Positions 1 through 43,600 of a stretch of 64,000 nucleotides of DNA are shown in pieces. Position numbers and translations under genes: made by a program. Within the stretch, counting starts at the first letter, position 1. Each line of letters opens with the position of its first letter. The notes beneath the pieces were generated by a model. It saw nothing but the letters and a program-made list of their open reading frames with translations. It had not been told where the DNA came from and did not search any database. Source of the stretch: Brachyhypopomus gauderio (lineage: Eukaryota; Chordata; Actinopteri; Gymnotiformes; Hypopomidae); NCBI RefSeq assembly GCF_052324685.1, contig NC_135221.1, forward strand, positions 7,237,375 through 7,301,374, given 5' to 3'.

Positions 1-471
1 CCCTGCAGCACCCTTGTCTCGCTGCAGTCTGATCGTGTCACTCGCCTTCGCTGCTCTTAGCCTTTAGATCCTCTGTCTGCTACAAGTCATGTTGGGGTGT
101 GTGTTCACCGGCTGTTATCAGCATCCACTCTGGACATTTATCTCCGCAGGCATCTGGCAAATCTAGGTTGCCTAATGTGGGCACCATTTGCTTTGTCTGA
201 CTGCTCATAACCTATTTACTATGACTCTTTAGTTTCAGAGAAACCAGGGACACGCTTGAGGATATGAGCGTTCTGCAGATTAGAATGGTGGAGTTGTTCT
301 AATTGCCGTTTTGTAGCTTGACTTGTGGCATTTCCCCATGGGGTTTCTTTATTTAGACCAATCCTGTTTCGTCTCCAAATGAGAGGTGTGGCTTAAGTGG
401 GACTAGAGAAGGGTGTGCAAACTGGAGCAATAAAATGATTAATCTTACCTCTGTGCCAAACCAATGTTTGT

Positions 472-519
<48 letters not shown>

Positions 520-532
520 CTCGTGCATCCAG
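1..532. other. Non-coding flank with TG microsatellite
   Basis: No gene is supported. A (TG)n tract occupies 474-518. The bases before it are AT-rich with no conserved motif that I recognise. Confidence 0.5.
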
Positions 533-624
533 ACCTCAGCAATCCTCCTAGCGCTGCATCCACTTCAGGACCTTCATCCCCATCCTCGGCTGAGCCTCCA
601 GCCCTCAGCATCAGCAGCGAGTAG
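533..624 (+). CDS. Possible C-terminal exon of an unidentified upstream gene
   Basis: After an acceptor-like tcgtgcatccag at 521-532, a frame entered in phase 1 reads a Ser/Pro/Ala-rich tail (NPPSAASTSGPSSPSSAEPP, then ALSISSE) and stops at 622-624. Composition and the acidic end resemble a disordered protein C-terminus. The gene would be convergent with map1a; in mammals PPIP5K1 is the convergent neighbour of MAP1A, but I cannot recognise its C-terminus here. A second open frame crosses the same bases without stopping until 871, so the coding call is weak. Confidence 0.3.
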
Positions 625-1039
625 AACTCACGCTGCACATGTACTCATCTCGTCCCCGCCGACCGCTGATCCAAGATCAGTTTCTTTCTCTCTCCGTCAT
701 GCGGTGCTATGGGTAGCAGAAGTTAAGCCCAGATCAGTAAGCAGCTACTTCCTGACGCCCACAGCTGCCAACCTGCTCACCTTTTGCACTTCCTGTGGTA
801 ATGTAAAGGCCCTTTGTCTTCAGAGAAAGAGCATTACTTGGGCTGTCAGGCAACAGACAAGAGACCCGTGAATCCATTCATTAGCTGAACTTCTATACCT
901 CTGTGCTGAGAGGGACTGAGATCTTAATTACAGTCCACGCTAAGCAGTATAAAGATAAGGAGACTGGAATACACACTGGTAATTGTCCCTTCTCACAGCT
1001 GAACGCAGCTGTCGCCGCTTCTTGCAGCCGAGCAATTTC

Positions 1040-1251
1040 ATTGGACGGTGATGTCACTCCAAGCCCAGCAGCGGCTAAAAGATGCAGGCAGACCAATCAG
1101 CACGTAGGTTTGTTTATCTGGAGGGAGCCGAGCGGTCCCGCCTCCCGCACTCACACAGCTGAGTCACGGTGCCAGTAAATACACAAAAAGCAGTTCTGCT
1201 GTAGCCACTGATCAAGCACAGACTTTTTAATCACCTCCGATATTTTCTGAG
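1040..1251 (+). promoter_or_regulatory. Promoter-like region with possible non-coding first exon
   Basis: Clustered motifs within 130 bp: inverted CCAAT (ATTGG, 1040-1044), CRE-like TGATGTCA (1049-1056), CCAAT box GACCAATCAG (1091-1100), a CG-rich stretch (1130-1150) and AP-1-like TGAGTCAC (1160-1167). A leader could end at TTTTCTGAG before gtaaat (1252). Motif-based inference only. Confidence 0.35.
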
Positions 1252-1800
1252 GTAAATTTTTTTTTTATGTTGCCCATTTTAAACTAGTATTACATAATGC
1301 AAATCATATAAATGAGAGGAAGGTTTGAGTCAAACGGGAATTATTTGTATGGCTTAAAAATAATAGTATTGGGGAGTTTACTTTTGGTAACAACTGTGCC
1401 TTAGCCCTGCCATGGATTCCAAATTTGTGTTTTGCTTTTTAAAATGAACTTTCCGTCCAGTTCAGATTTATTACCTGTACCACTTTTGTGTATGCCTAAG
1501 TGCTCTGGAAATGTCAGGAATGGCTGACTGAGAATGTTTAAATGTTTAAATCTGCTGTTCTTGTCAGAATGTTATGTCGTCGAATTGATTGAATTTATTT
1601 AATTTTGAGATCTATGCAGATTATATTATTACATTAATAAAATAATGTGTGTAAAGATGAGTGCCTTTTTATATAAAGTGATGATTCATAATAATCATAT
1701 TCATCATACGTTTTGTTTGTTCCCGACGTTCCCATTCTTTTAGACTTAATCTTGCAATTTTGAAACCACATTTAGAGTCTTAACATTTAATTTAATTCAG

Positions 1801-1913
1801 GACACTCAAATCCACTAATGATGACTCATGCCTTGCCCTCCGCTGTGCTGCATTGCTATGGTGACGGGATTCTGAACGCCATTGACTTCTGCTGTGAAAA
1901 CCTGGCTGAACTG
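1801..1913 (+). CDS. Possible small coding exon, unrecognised
   Basis: A good acceptor (taatttaattcag) and donor (gtgagt) bound 113 nt. Tandem ATGs at 1818 and 1821 open 32 codons (MMTHALPSAVLHCYGDGILN and on to CCENLAEL), ending in phase 0. It follows the promoter-like region at 1.04-1.25 kb in the same direction. A possible partner with an in-phase acceptor lies at 4701-4799 (AAGGCACATGAG onward, stop TGA). No family is recognised; chance is quite possible. Confidence 0.22.
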
Positions 1914-3899
1914 GTGAGTGTGTAGTGGAGAAGGAACGGGCGGGAGGCTGAGACAGCGGGACAAAGGGAGAGTTTATTCTGAATCGGTCACATCCAGACA
2001 TTAACAGGAAGCCAAATGCTGATGTAATTGCCACCACTTTGCTGGTTTTCATGCACTTTGGGGTAGGCGGGAGTTTCCCACAGCCGTTCCATATGTATGC
2101 ACTGTGGGCCAATGAGGACAAACTGCAGTGATTCTTTATCCAAACGTAATCGATTTGTTCTGCCACATTTGTGTGGTGTGGACTTTGCTAATATCCGATG
2201 CTGTGCTTCTCTCTACATAGAAGGTAGTTTGTCGTGTAGGGTATGTTGTCATAGCTTGTTGGAGAGCAGTATGTGGTTGAAGCTGTGTGAGCTGTTGTCT
2301 TTGTATCATGGACACCTAACAGCAGGCTGACCTCCAGACGGGTATGTCCCCCCAAGTTGCTGTTGGCTGTATCTGGCAACCCTGCCAACCCTGTTTGCCT
2401 GCTCAGTTGGCATGGCAGAGTTAGAATGACGGTCTCAGTCAGTGTACTGATAGCAGCCATGACCTTTCCTGTGCTTAAGCTTAACCTTGAAAAGGCAGCA
2501 TTGTATCTGGCTTGAATTTAAAGAGCCTGACTAATGTGAGATGAGAAAAAAAACGAGAGAGAGTCTCAGAATTTTGGCATGAGGTTGTTGTTTTTTTATT
2601 GATGATCACCAGGATGGTTCCTTTTTACAATAAATCAGCAGAAATCTATTTTTGCATTTCGATTTGAAAGAGATCATATGGAATACTGCACTAAAGAAGA
2701 ACAGAACAGTGTCATACAGCGGCAAAAAACAGGAACTATCACAGCGTCTTCTCAACAACATCTTAGGGCAAACAGAAGCAAAGCCCAATAATATGCATAT
2801 TTCAGTACTATTAAGACAGTTAGCTTGTTCAAATATACCTTTTTGAAATGGTATTTGTATTTAATTTCGGTTATTAAATGAGTACATTCAGGAGTATAAC
2901 TAATAAAATCGCATGCAGAAATTGATGCATTGGCATGACGCGTGCCAGGGGGTCCATTCTGTTTTGAGAATGGTTTTAGAAGGATGAAACTGACCTTATC
3001 CTTGATGTCACTTTGTTGTGTTTGTTGAGAAGTAGAATTACTTCTAGAATGCAAATTCTTTGTGTTCAAGCAGAATCCAGCAAAGCAACTTACAATACAT
3101 TCAATAAAACTAAATTAGTGCATCCATTACTTGCAGTTCTGTGTATGGAAATCACAGCTAATCAACAAGACCAGATGGTACTTGTCGCTAAGGCCAAATA
3201 TTAAGATATATTTAATATCTGTGGGCATACAGTACAGGATCCTATCTTACCATAGGTCTATCAAAAATACATTGTCCTTGGTGTATATTGTTGGGAGCAG
3301 AGAGCAATCTCAGTCACTGACCCTCTCAGTCACTGACCCTCTCAGTCACTGACCCTCTCTCTGTGGGCAAAGAGGTAACTCTGTCACTTTGGCCACTCAG
3401 CTATGATCTCCTCCAGCCGACCTTGTGCGTCCACAGCTAAGAGGAATACGGTAAAACCTTGTCACTGAAAGCATCTCAGAAGGAATCCTTTCAGAAGACA
3501 ACTAGCCCATTTACACAGGGGGGGGGGGGGAACCTCTAAAAAACCAAAAATTTTAAAAGTTTTAAAATGCTGAATCGCACATCTTTGAAATAACCAACTA
3601 AGAAAATCTGAAAACGTAAAGAGGCTCACTGTTATCTTTCATCTGGCTTGGGATAATATTTAAACGCTTCTCAAATTACGAGATGACACAGCGCATTTCC
3701 CACAGAAAGACGTCATTCATAGGTGAGCAGCAGCCGGGTTTACAAGATTATTACTAAAATATGGCTGGTATGTAACTGAGGGGGGAACACAGCAACCACA
3801 CTCCAGAATTGATTATTCAAACACACTCGCCATCTTGCTTTCAGGCCATTTTGCATGCAACAAATAACAGTGTGATGGTACGAAATTCTACACTAGCGC

Positions 3900-3939
<40 letters not shown>

Positions 3940-6239
3940 TGTGTGTGTGTTTTAGGCAAATACTAAACTTAACAGACAGAAATAGTACTTTTAACATCTA
4001 GCCATGTTGTACTATTATAGAAAGTAATCAAAAATGAACAATGCTGGTTTAGACAAGCAAAAAAATAAAAGAGAAAGTAAATAAATGAATTAAATCATGC
4101 TATTAACAGCTTAACATTAATATTTTTTAGCGCTTTAAAAATGTTTGTAGTGAGTCCACAACCTCTGAATCACTCAAGGAAGGTACTTCTATGGTGGTCA
4201 TTATAAATTAATTGCATGACAGGCAAACAATAACATTAGGTTTATACATTTGGGATGCCATTCTAGATTCAATCAACTACATTACATTCAAACTTCAGTA
4301 AATGTTATAAATACCTCAGTTCAATCAACAGACAGTTCTAATTCTTTACAATAAATTAACCATTTCAGATTATTTCTGTAATATTTACATGCAGTTTACC
4401 TACCTATAGCCCCTTTCATTTTTGGCCCCTCTATAAAATCTGCTATTATTCTTGATGCAAAATATAGTTTTTAGATGTTTTGGATAATGCTTTAGATCAG
4501 AGAACCTTTAATTCTGCATTACTGTACTTTTGTGTGTCTATTAATAAGGCTGCCAAGGACATATAATTAATCATAATTAAAATCTAGATGCTATTTCAGC
4601 ATACATCAATTCTATTAATCCTTCCCCCATGCTGTTTAAAGTGCTTCTGCATTGTTCTGTAAACCATTATTTTGCCTTTTCTAGATATCGAATGCAGAAG
4701 GCACATGAGGCCTCTTTGCTCTTTGCTCATCCAGAATATGGATGCTACACACTCATGGACAAACCTCAGAACTGCTACTGCTACATAAACCTCTGGTGAT
4801 CAGTGCCTCACCCAAGACGGAGTTACTATCTGAAAACTGTTTTTAAACTACGTCACTTGAAACTTTCATGTAAAACTTTACAAAAGGTGTCAATTATTTT
4901 TGTGTGTATTCCTGTTCAAATTCTTTAGGCATGTACCCATGATGTCATTATGAAAATGACTGCACCATGCTACTGACCTCCAACCTTATCAGGAAAAAAC
5001 ACATTTGGCAATAAGGTTTCATTTTCTCAATCTGTCAAATTGGTCAGCATGTGGATGACTCACTAAATGATATGAAAATATTAGTCTGCATGTAAAGATG
5101 GGGGAATACAAACTCTTTTAACCCTCGAAGCAGAACCCTCAGTCACTATAGCTCTTAAGATATGCCTGAGCTACACAAGCACCATGCTTTAGTTAAACAA
5201 ATTAAAATATCAGTCGCTGCAAAATAAATCCTTTTCATTGCTAGCTTTTTTGTTTTTAGTTAGGTTTTTTTATACAGATTGCTACACACAAGCTGCACTG
5301 TTCTTGAACGTTTTGCATCAGCCAATGGACGTACAGAAGGGCCTGTTGATGTCATCTACTGTGCCATATTCTTAAAGACACATACATATACAGTCTCCAG
5401 TAACAACAAACTCATGTTGAGATTATGTATTTGCAGACTCTATTCTTTGAAAAGACATATTTGCATAACATTTTCAGAAAACCTCAAGAGGTTTTGTTCA
5501 CCATCATAATGATTTTAGATCAGGACCCTAAACATGTTTTGAACAAGCTTGTTTGCTTCTTGACTGGTTGCTTGCTCCTTTGTTGCTGGTATGTGTACTG
5601 CATGCGTCTTTTCAGAATAGGGTGATTCAGGTCTCCAGTGCTGGGTCTTACAAATACAGCCATAATACTGTACCATCAGCCACAACACAGATATTTTGAA
5701 GATTTACTTTAAAGACTTGTTGTCTCTCACAGGCTGATTTTACATTTCTGAAGAATAAATGTTCCTATATTCACTGTATGACTTAATAATTAAGACAAAA
5801 TTGTGTAGTGATTTGGTAACATGCCAACATGAATAAAGTAGGGAAAGGATGAGGTATATTATTACAAATTGCAGAGGGCATTTTTGTGCTACAAATTCAT
5901 TTTTTACACAAATACTTGTTTCTTAAAGATATCACTCTAGCAAATATGAGTGATTTAAATGTACAATGAACTTCAGCCTATGCCACCAATTCTCAAACAG
6001 TATCTAATAAGTCAACACTGAATTCTTTGCCTAAGTTTTATAGACAATCAAATAACACATGGGTGTAAATGAAGACACTAAACCAAATCTTATAAGTAAG
6101 GCCTTGATTGACAGCACTAGGATTTGTGGCAGGCTAAGATTCAAACTAAATAAATGGAAAGCAAGACTATGGCCGGTACTGAATACACCATCTTAAGGAA
6201 TCATGACAAATGAACGTATTTATAAATTGAAAGACCTGC
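1914..6239. other. Non-coding region, 3' flank of map1a
   Basis: AT-rich sequence without a convincing gene. It contains three tandem copies of AGTCACTGACCCTCTC (3310-3359), a 12-base G run (3520-3531) and a (TG)n tract (3901-3950). The map1a 3' untranslated region must begin here at 6239 and run leftward; no strong minus-strand AATAAA close to the stop was found, so its end is not placed. Confidence 0.5.
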
Positions 6240-36581
<30,342 letters not shown>

Positions 36582-36599
36582 GACAACTGCTTCTGCCAA

Positions 36600-36790
36600 A
36601 GGCTCAACGTGCAAAGTTAAGAGAGGGTGGGTCTAGTAGAGAGAAAGATCGCACACTCCGGGAGCAATTTACGCGTGCACGATTGGTCAAAAAGCCCGTG
36701 CATCTGAGTGATGTCACATCTGACCCCAAAACGTGGAGAATTAATGCAGTTGTGTAGAAAACGAACCAAAAACTCAAAGAGTGAAAACAA
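36600..36790 (-). promoter_or_regulatory. map1a: Probable map1a upstream promoter
   Basis: Directly upstream of exon 1 on the minus strand there is a CCAAT box (GACCAATCG on minus, near 36681-36688) and a CRE-like site TGATGTCA at 36709-36716, with some CpG enrichment around 36.66 kb. No TATA box is evident. Assigned from position and motifs only. Confidence 0.5.
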
Positions 36791-38888
36791 GTAGACAAAT
36801 CGATTACGTTAAATGAAGCCTTTACTAAATGAGTTTGTTGAAAGGCTGATTTGTAAGATTAATCTTACACGTGTTCTAATTGCAAAATATTGGTAATGTA
36901 TGTTCGTGGCACTGGACGAATCGCCAGAGCATATGAAGAAATGTAATCGACGAATTTCAGTGTCAAAACTCCACGTGCTTCAGAGCAAATGCTCATTTCA
37001 TCTGGAATGAAATGAATAACAAAAACAGGAACACGTCTGTATCGGCCTCTTACTTGAGTAATAAACACATGTGCATCACACACCCGACGAGGGAAGAGGG
37101 GGTAGGATCTGCAGGGAAGAGGGGGTAGGATCTGCAGGGAAGAGGGGGTAGGATCTGCAGGGAAGAGGGGGTAGGATCTGCAGGGAAGAGGGGGTAGGAT
37201 CTGCAGGGAAGAGGGGGTAGGATCTGCAGGGAAGAGGGGGTAGGATCTGCAGGGAAGAGGGGGTAGGATCTGCCTTGATAGTAAAACAATCCTCTATATA
37301 AAAGTAGAAAAATAAAGACGAAATCAGTGCAGCTAGTTGAAAGGTGAGCTAAAAAGGCGTGCACGTACGTCCCCCCGCTGCGTGGCGCGCTGCCGCAGTA
37401 ACCTTGCTTAACCACGGACCCTCGTGCAGTGAGTCAGCAGGGCAAACGTTCTCCAAATTCATGAACACCTGCTGCCACCTCCTGGCTGCCTAGCTACACA
37501 TTCGCTATTAGCCGGAGATGTTGACTGAATCCACGCTGAGCAAATGTTAGTGTGATTCATAATTTTATAGGCAATACGCAGATTGATGGCATGCGATTGT
37601 GGCAGAACCCCGCGCGCGGCTGGAGGACAGAGCCGTATGAGCGCTCGCGGTTCTGTCTTACTCTTTAATGGATGTCGGTATTTTTAGACGCTGTGAGGCT
37701 ACAGTTTACTGACCAGCAGCCACGGTCAGGCAGTGAGATTAGTGTCTGTCTGTTCGTTTGCAATGTCATCTCTTATTCGCTAGGATGGTGATGGCTGTAA
37801 ACATAATTGTACTTTCTTCTGTGTGCATTAAGATATTACGGACCTTGAATGAGATCACAATCTGGCCAGTGAAGTTAGCGAATGCTAGGCGCAGCTTTGC
37901 AGTACTTCTGGTAGTGGTTTTGGCATCAATAATGTTTAAAGGTGGCCTTTGTAACAAACACGGTGTTTTTGTATTCTCACTTCTACATCGTAACTCTAGG
38001 GGGCAATAAAACACCTCCCTTCACATAGACTATTAATTAACATCACATTGAAAAATAACGATCCAAAAGACACACTGAGCAGCTACTACATGTTCAGTCT
38101 AGGCACATGTAAACCATAATTAGTTATGATATAAACCAACCAATGTGTGTAATACAAAGTAATGATCTTTGCATATCAGAGGTGTCAGCATGAAGATATT
38201 GATGAAGAAATACCCTAGGAATTTTCACGAGACATGATATTTGTTTAAACAGTAATGCTAAACTCTTCTGTTATTTGAGAGGCTGAAGAGTCTATGACAT
38301 CACGATATTGCGAGAAAAGTGAAACTATCGTCACTGAAGCGTTTTCTCCTGTTTAATATTAGCAACAAATAAATATTTCGATTGTTAGATCAACAAATGT
38401 GGAGAGCTGTGTGACAGCCTTAACTGAACCGAAATAACCCGAGTGTCCTAAGATTTTTACTCATAAGTCATTTGACGAAAAAACTGAAAATTCCTCTGAA
38501 GATTTAAAAGACTTCTGAAGTCATTTTAAACCAGTGCTTTTACTCAAAGTCTTTGGATATTTAATTGCTTGCTTTTTTTCTTTTACGAATAAATGTAACA
38601 ACAACTAGAACATAAAAGTACATTTACTCAACCGGGTTTGAACTTAGAACCTGATGGCAAGTGAAAAACATTAAGTCGTAGTTCAGTGAGAAATCTTCAG
38701 CAATGAATTATGAGGTATTATTATGAGGTATTTGACAGATCTTTTGTTATTAAGCTTTCAGCCTACGTGTTCTTATTGTGCCTGCTGTTCAAAGACGGCA
38801 ATAAAGAGAAAGGCTTTGATTAAATATATATGAACATTTCTTGTGTAGTTTTGGGCATTTGATATTTTTCAGAACATGTTTATCTAGT

Positions 38889-38938
<50 letters not shown>

Positions 38939-39315
38939 GCATGTTTATACTTTCTCGAAATATAACTTTTTGAGGACAGTAAGCAAGTGTAAATACACAG
39001 TCTCTTACAAATCTACTAACCCTTTTGATTTCTACTAACAATATATTAAAAGGACGGATACGCAAACTACTTACAAAAGAAGATATTGTGGACTTTAATA
39101 CACAAAACAGTCAATGTTACATATTGACATAATTATATGCGTGCAGGATTTTAACAGAATAACAAAGTTCCACATTGCATTTAAGTGTTACTTCACTTAA
39201 AAAATATCTATATAAATAATTGCAATACTTTAATGGTACACATAAATACCCTCCTCTCCACGACCAGCAAAAACAAAAACACGAAACAAAAACAAAAAGA
39301 ATCGGACGAAGTCCT
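36791..39315. other. Intergenic between map1a and CART, with 22-bp tandem repeat
   Basis: No gene is supported. A 22-bp unit containing AAGAGGGGGTAGGATCTGCA is repeated eight times almost perfectly at about 37092-37268. A (CA)n tract is at 38890-38935. Some CpG enrichment occurs at 37.3-37.65 kb. The CART 3' untranslated region must lie at the right end. Confidence 0.6.
37092..37268. repeat. 22-bp G-rich minisatellite, eight copies
   Basis: Eight nearly identical copies of a unit containing AGAGGGGGTAGGATCTGC, about 0.5 kb upstream of map1a exon 1. Confidence 0.96.
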
Positions 39316-40093
39316 TCACAAACACTTCAGCAGGAAAAAGTTACAAAACGCCCCACGCGGGCAGTCGCACATCTTGCCGATTCGTGATCCTTTTCGAATT
39401 GCGCACTGCTCTCCGACGTCGCACTGAAAGTTTGACATTGCACAGTACTGAAGTGAGTACAAAATCACGCGCCTCAAACTACAATTCAAATGCGTCAACA
39501 TGCAATTACAAGTTATCAGGGAAAGCATTGCCAGAGTGTTAAAACTACGCGTCATTACTTGAGTGCGATAAAGCAACGGTCATAGATAATATTGTGTGCT
39601 ATGCAGATTTGCGCAATACATCTTACAGTTACATAAATCCATTTAAGATCCAGTTACCATAGGAACTTGTCCAAATTTCTTCTCCCAAGTAGGGATTTTT
39701 TTTGTCTGCAGTTTTTCCAGAACTTCGTGAAGAGCCCCGAGCTGGTAGAATAGAATGTTGCAGAAAAATAAAATAAATCATTGCAGTCATTTGTTCATTG
39801 AAAGACTTGCCTGGATAGACTTATAGACTTTGTTGCCGATTCAGTCAGAATCGGTAAAAGATCTCTGTCAACCTGTAGTCAGTCTGTTTAAATATTGTGT
39901 CTGGCGTAGAGAACAACATATTACTCACAAGTTGTTTTTCACTGGTCAGGTTAGGGTCCTTTGGGTAGAAGTCTCGAATGGCTCTCGTATCCAAGTCCAC
40001 CTCCATCTCCGAGTCATCCGCTCTCGCGCAAGTCATAAGGAAAAGCAGCAACGCGCATACTGCCGTTCTTGTCCACATGCTGGTGCTCTCCAT
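39316..40093 (-). CDS. cart: CART (cocaine- and amphetamine-regulated transcript) neuropeptide precursor
   Basis: CART is a secreted hypothalamic peptide that suppresses feeding and modulates reward and stress. Coding exons are 40093-39929, 39741-39658 and 39423-39316, with canonical splice sites and phase-0 joins, giving 118 residues (human 116). Residues 1 to about 25 form a signal peptide ([20 protein letters not shown]). The prodomain contains dibasic processing sites (TKK, EKK) before FGQVPM. The mature domain begins [16 protein letters not shown] and continues through MCDCPRG to FLLKCL, with the six cysteines of the CART knot. The final Leu is the native C-terminus of the family. The gene lies 2.7 kb upstream of map1a, on the same strand. 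Teleosts have several CART paralogues; which one this is I cannot say. Confidence 0.96.
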
Positions 40094-40149
40094 GGTCCTG
40101 AACGAAGGGAGCTTTGGCACTCAGGTTCGTACCGCCGTTGTTGGTTTCT

Positions 40150-40275
40150 TGTCTGAGCGTCAGCTCAAATAACCATTCTCGTCCCCCGCCATCCTTTTAT
40201 GTGTCCCACAGTATTTGCGTTTATCTGATCTGACATCGCTCCGCCTTGTGCATTGATTTCTTCTTCGTACGTAAG
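40150..40275 (-). promoter_or_regulatory. cart: CART core promoter with TATA box
   Basis: On the minus strand a TATA-like CATAAAAGG sits at 40201-40193, about 100 nt before the ATG, placing the transcription start near 40165. GCTGACGCT lies just downstream, and CRE-like TACGTAAG (plus strand, near 40268) lies upstream. CART promoters are known to respond to cAMP through a CRE; the sites here are inferred by eye. Confidence 0.55.
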
Positions 40276-40590
40276 CGACACCACTCCTTGCGTAAAAGCG
40301 CCTGAGAGCTGACATCAAATGCGTTAATTTTGCTGTTTTGGAAACACTTGTTTGAAGATTATTTCAGTGCATCTAACTGGGGTCTCCATTATGACTTTTT
40401 ATGAATATTTTGAAGAATAATGTAAAAGTAAAGAGAGTTAGAGGAGGTAATTAGAGTTGTTTATGTTTGCTTTGTGTCATTTGAATTTAAGAAACATGCA
40501 TTTAAGAAACAACAGCCCCGGCATTCTTTCAATAATTTTTTAAACCACATATCTGAGTGTGAAACCTGCTTTTGAATAATTCTCTCTCAC

Positions 40591-40644
<54 letters not shown>

Positions 40645-43600
40645 CCCTCTCTCTCACACACACACGCACACACACACTCAATGTTTTCTTTTGGCTTTGA
40701 TGGGTTCATAAATAAATTAAGTGACTCACTAAAGCTACAAGACTATTTTTTTGCTTTGTAGGAATTGTGACCTGTTATTTTGGATCTCAGCCAAATGTGT
40801 AAACAAATTTCTTTTCTCTATGAATGTGAAAGCCAAAGAAAAATTCCATTAAATGAGTCCTTGATATTTTTAGGTGATTATACACACTTAGAAACAGTTT
40901 GTGGATTCTTTAATCCCACATCACAAATGCAGATGCTTGCTGTGCCCACATTCATGACTCAGTCAGACAGCAGGGACATGATGGGGTTGCGGTCCTGGTG
41001 TTACCTTAATTAGGCTCGGAAGCTCTTCGTACTGTGCTCTCCGATGACTGATTTCTGAGTATTTGAATTGCTGCCTAAAAGACAAGACATGAATAATGTC
41101 TTATCAGTGCATTCATGTAGTACTTGCATTTATTAAGGATTTCCATCATCTAGAATGATAAGCATCAAAACTGATCGAGATTCATATTATACACATTTAT
41201 TTTCATTTGGTGTGACAAAAAACATAAAAAAAACATTGTGGAGAGATAAATTTTCTTTTGAGCGTGACCACGTGATTACATATGTGCTCATTTGTTATCA
41301 CATTGAGCAAAACCAATGCAGCCCCCCCCCCACTTTAAACATGTCTAGACAGGGTTAAGCCTTGTTAAAATTTGAACGAGGATTTATTCAATGTGAAAAA
41401 TGACTTTCTAGATTTACGGCCCTTTATTTGTGGGTGAGAATAATAAGCTAATATCTTCACCCAGTGGTGACGTCACCTATGGAGGAAATTATTTTGAAGC
41501 TGGATTTGATCGGCTACTTGTGTGACAGCAGATCCAACCATTTCTGTCTAATAGCATTCACGCTCATGGCAATTCAGGGGAATTCTGTTTAGGTCTATTT
41601 ACACTGGCAAACTCACTTCTAAGAAATTGATTTAAATTTAAAACTGAAATTCATTTTCTAATTCATTTTCATTTAAAACTGAGTGACATATAGTCCAATA
41701 CATATGACTGAGAGCAAAACCTTTTTTCACATTCTGGTGTCTAGTCTGGTGTCTAGTAGCATGAATTGCTTATTGTCTCTTACCTGTCTGTTGAAAAAAT
41801 GATATAACAAGTGACACAACAGGAAAACAACAGGATGTCATGCTATCTGATCCACTTGTTTTGGACTATAGTTCCAGCAAAGGACACTGTTACTGCTAAA
41901 AAGTTGGATGGTAGAGGTGAATAATAACTACCATCATGTGTGAACTCCTATTGCACATGTAAAATCTGTTGTATATCTTTGAAAGAAAGAACAAAGTACA
42001 GAGGCCTGCAATGTTTTTCTGACTACAAAACCTCATAGAATTCCCACAATGCATTGGGAACCACAGACATTCTTCTCACATTTGTTATAATATTCATTCA
42101 AATCCATGGAATATGGTCTAATGAGAGCTACAGACACAGTGACAGTCAATCACATGCTCAGCCATGCCAGGGAGGCGAAGTCAACCATAAACCACAGCTA
42201 GGTAAGCATCAAGTAGAGCCTGTCCCATACACCTAACTCCAAGGAAAAGAAGGCTTTCAAAGCCAAAGAACTGTTCATACCTCTTGCTATAAATAGCTCG
42301 TCAGTGAATGTTACGGGGTTTAAAGTCTTAAATCTCCCCCCTGTTGCCCTGCCACGTTCACTCCTGGTGAGAGGCATGACTTCTTCCTGTTTGCTTCCAC
42401 AAGATCCGCTTATGTCTGCCCACATTTCGCAGCCTTTCAGAAATCACAGAGTAAACAGACACATGCGGGATCAGCCGGACCAGGACCGGGCAGCTTCTAT
42501 AAATCATGCCAGTCTATTCCGAGTTTTCCTCCGAGTCCTGAAACAATGACAAACTACAACAGTGCCATTTTCTGTCAGCTTGACCCATCTGTATGCTGTT
42601 CCACGCTGTAACTGGTATGTACGCTGTTCAGCAGATTATAGGGCTGGAATCAATGACTCCATTGCTAGTTTTGCATATTAAGTCATTGTTTCCAAAAACA
42701 AAGGCAAAAAATTATATTAAGCTGTTATTTTTTCATGAAACTTCATGTTTTGGGGGGCGGTGTTTGCCAGGAAAATACATTATAATCTGTATTATAATTA
42801 ATCTACATTATAATACACCTACATCACATTTCACCCAATTGATTGGCTCTCCAATTAGAGCAAATGTCTTCATTTAACTTCTTACACATGCTGTATAGTG
42901 CTGCAAGCTCATTTCTTTCTGTTACTGCCAGAGAAAAAAAATTAAGGTGTTGCAATTAAACCCTATGAGGAAGTAGAAGATAAATCTTTTCAATTTTACT
43001 ATTGATCAGAGGGCAAGAGCACAAGGCTTGTCCTAATGAACAGCAGGATAGAGGACCAATCAGACTCTATGCAGATTTCCCAAGCTGATTTAATAGCATT
43101 CCAGTAATCTATGCAGAATCATTGAAGCAACCTCTAAGGTGGCAAAGCTTAGAGTGTCTTCATGCTCTGGATTATGAATATGTTTCAGACAGAAACAATG
43201 TAAGATAATTGAGGGTGACTCATAAAATTTTTAAATTGCTCACAAGTATGCCTTGTATGAAATTACACATGTAGTTACACCCCCGTAATTCCGTGTGATG
43301 ACACTGCCCTGAACAAGCAGAGGGTTTAAATTACTTATACTGATCATGTGAGCTCTTAAACAAGCTTTTAACCATCAGTCCCTCTAAAGGGAGCTTTATT
43401 TATTGCCCAACACATTAACAGTAATTGACAGTCTACATGACCAAAATCTATTATTACTAACAGTGATGACGCACTTAACGACTCTAAGGGTTAAAGGTCA
43501 AGCAACACACAGGAACACCCAGAAGGTTCATAAGTCTCTTCCTCTGTGGAGTCAGCTGTCAGAACTGCCAGAACTCTGAGGTCTTGCGGGCTAGACTCAT

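Noticed and set aside
1857-1890. Peptide CYGDGILNAIDF resembling the end of bacterial/plant cyanase (GDGIMSAIDF)
   Set aside because: Only about ten residues match, other cyanase motifs are absent, and the frame ends at a splice donor. Treated as coincidence.
37092-37268. Regular 22-bp repeats considered as a CRISPR-like array
   Set aside because: Units are head-to-tail without unique spacers, in a vertebrate genome. It is a minisatellite.
42054-42236. 60-codon frame with a signal-peptide-like start
   Set aside because: It begins at TTG, not ATG, in a eukaryotic intergenic region, with no splice partner or recognised family.
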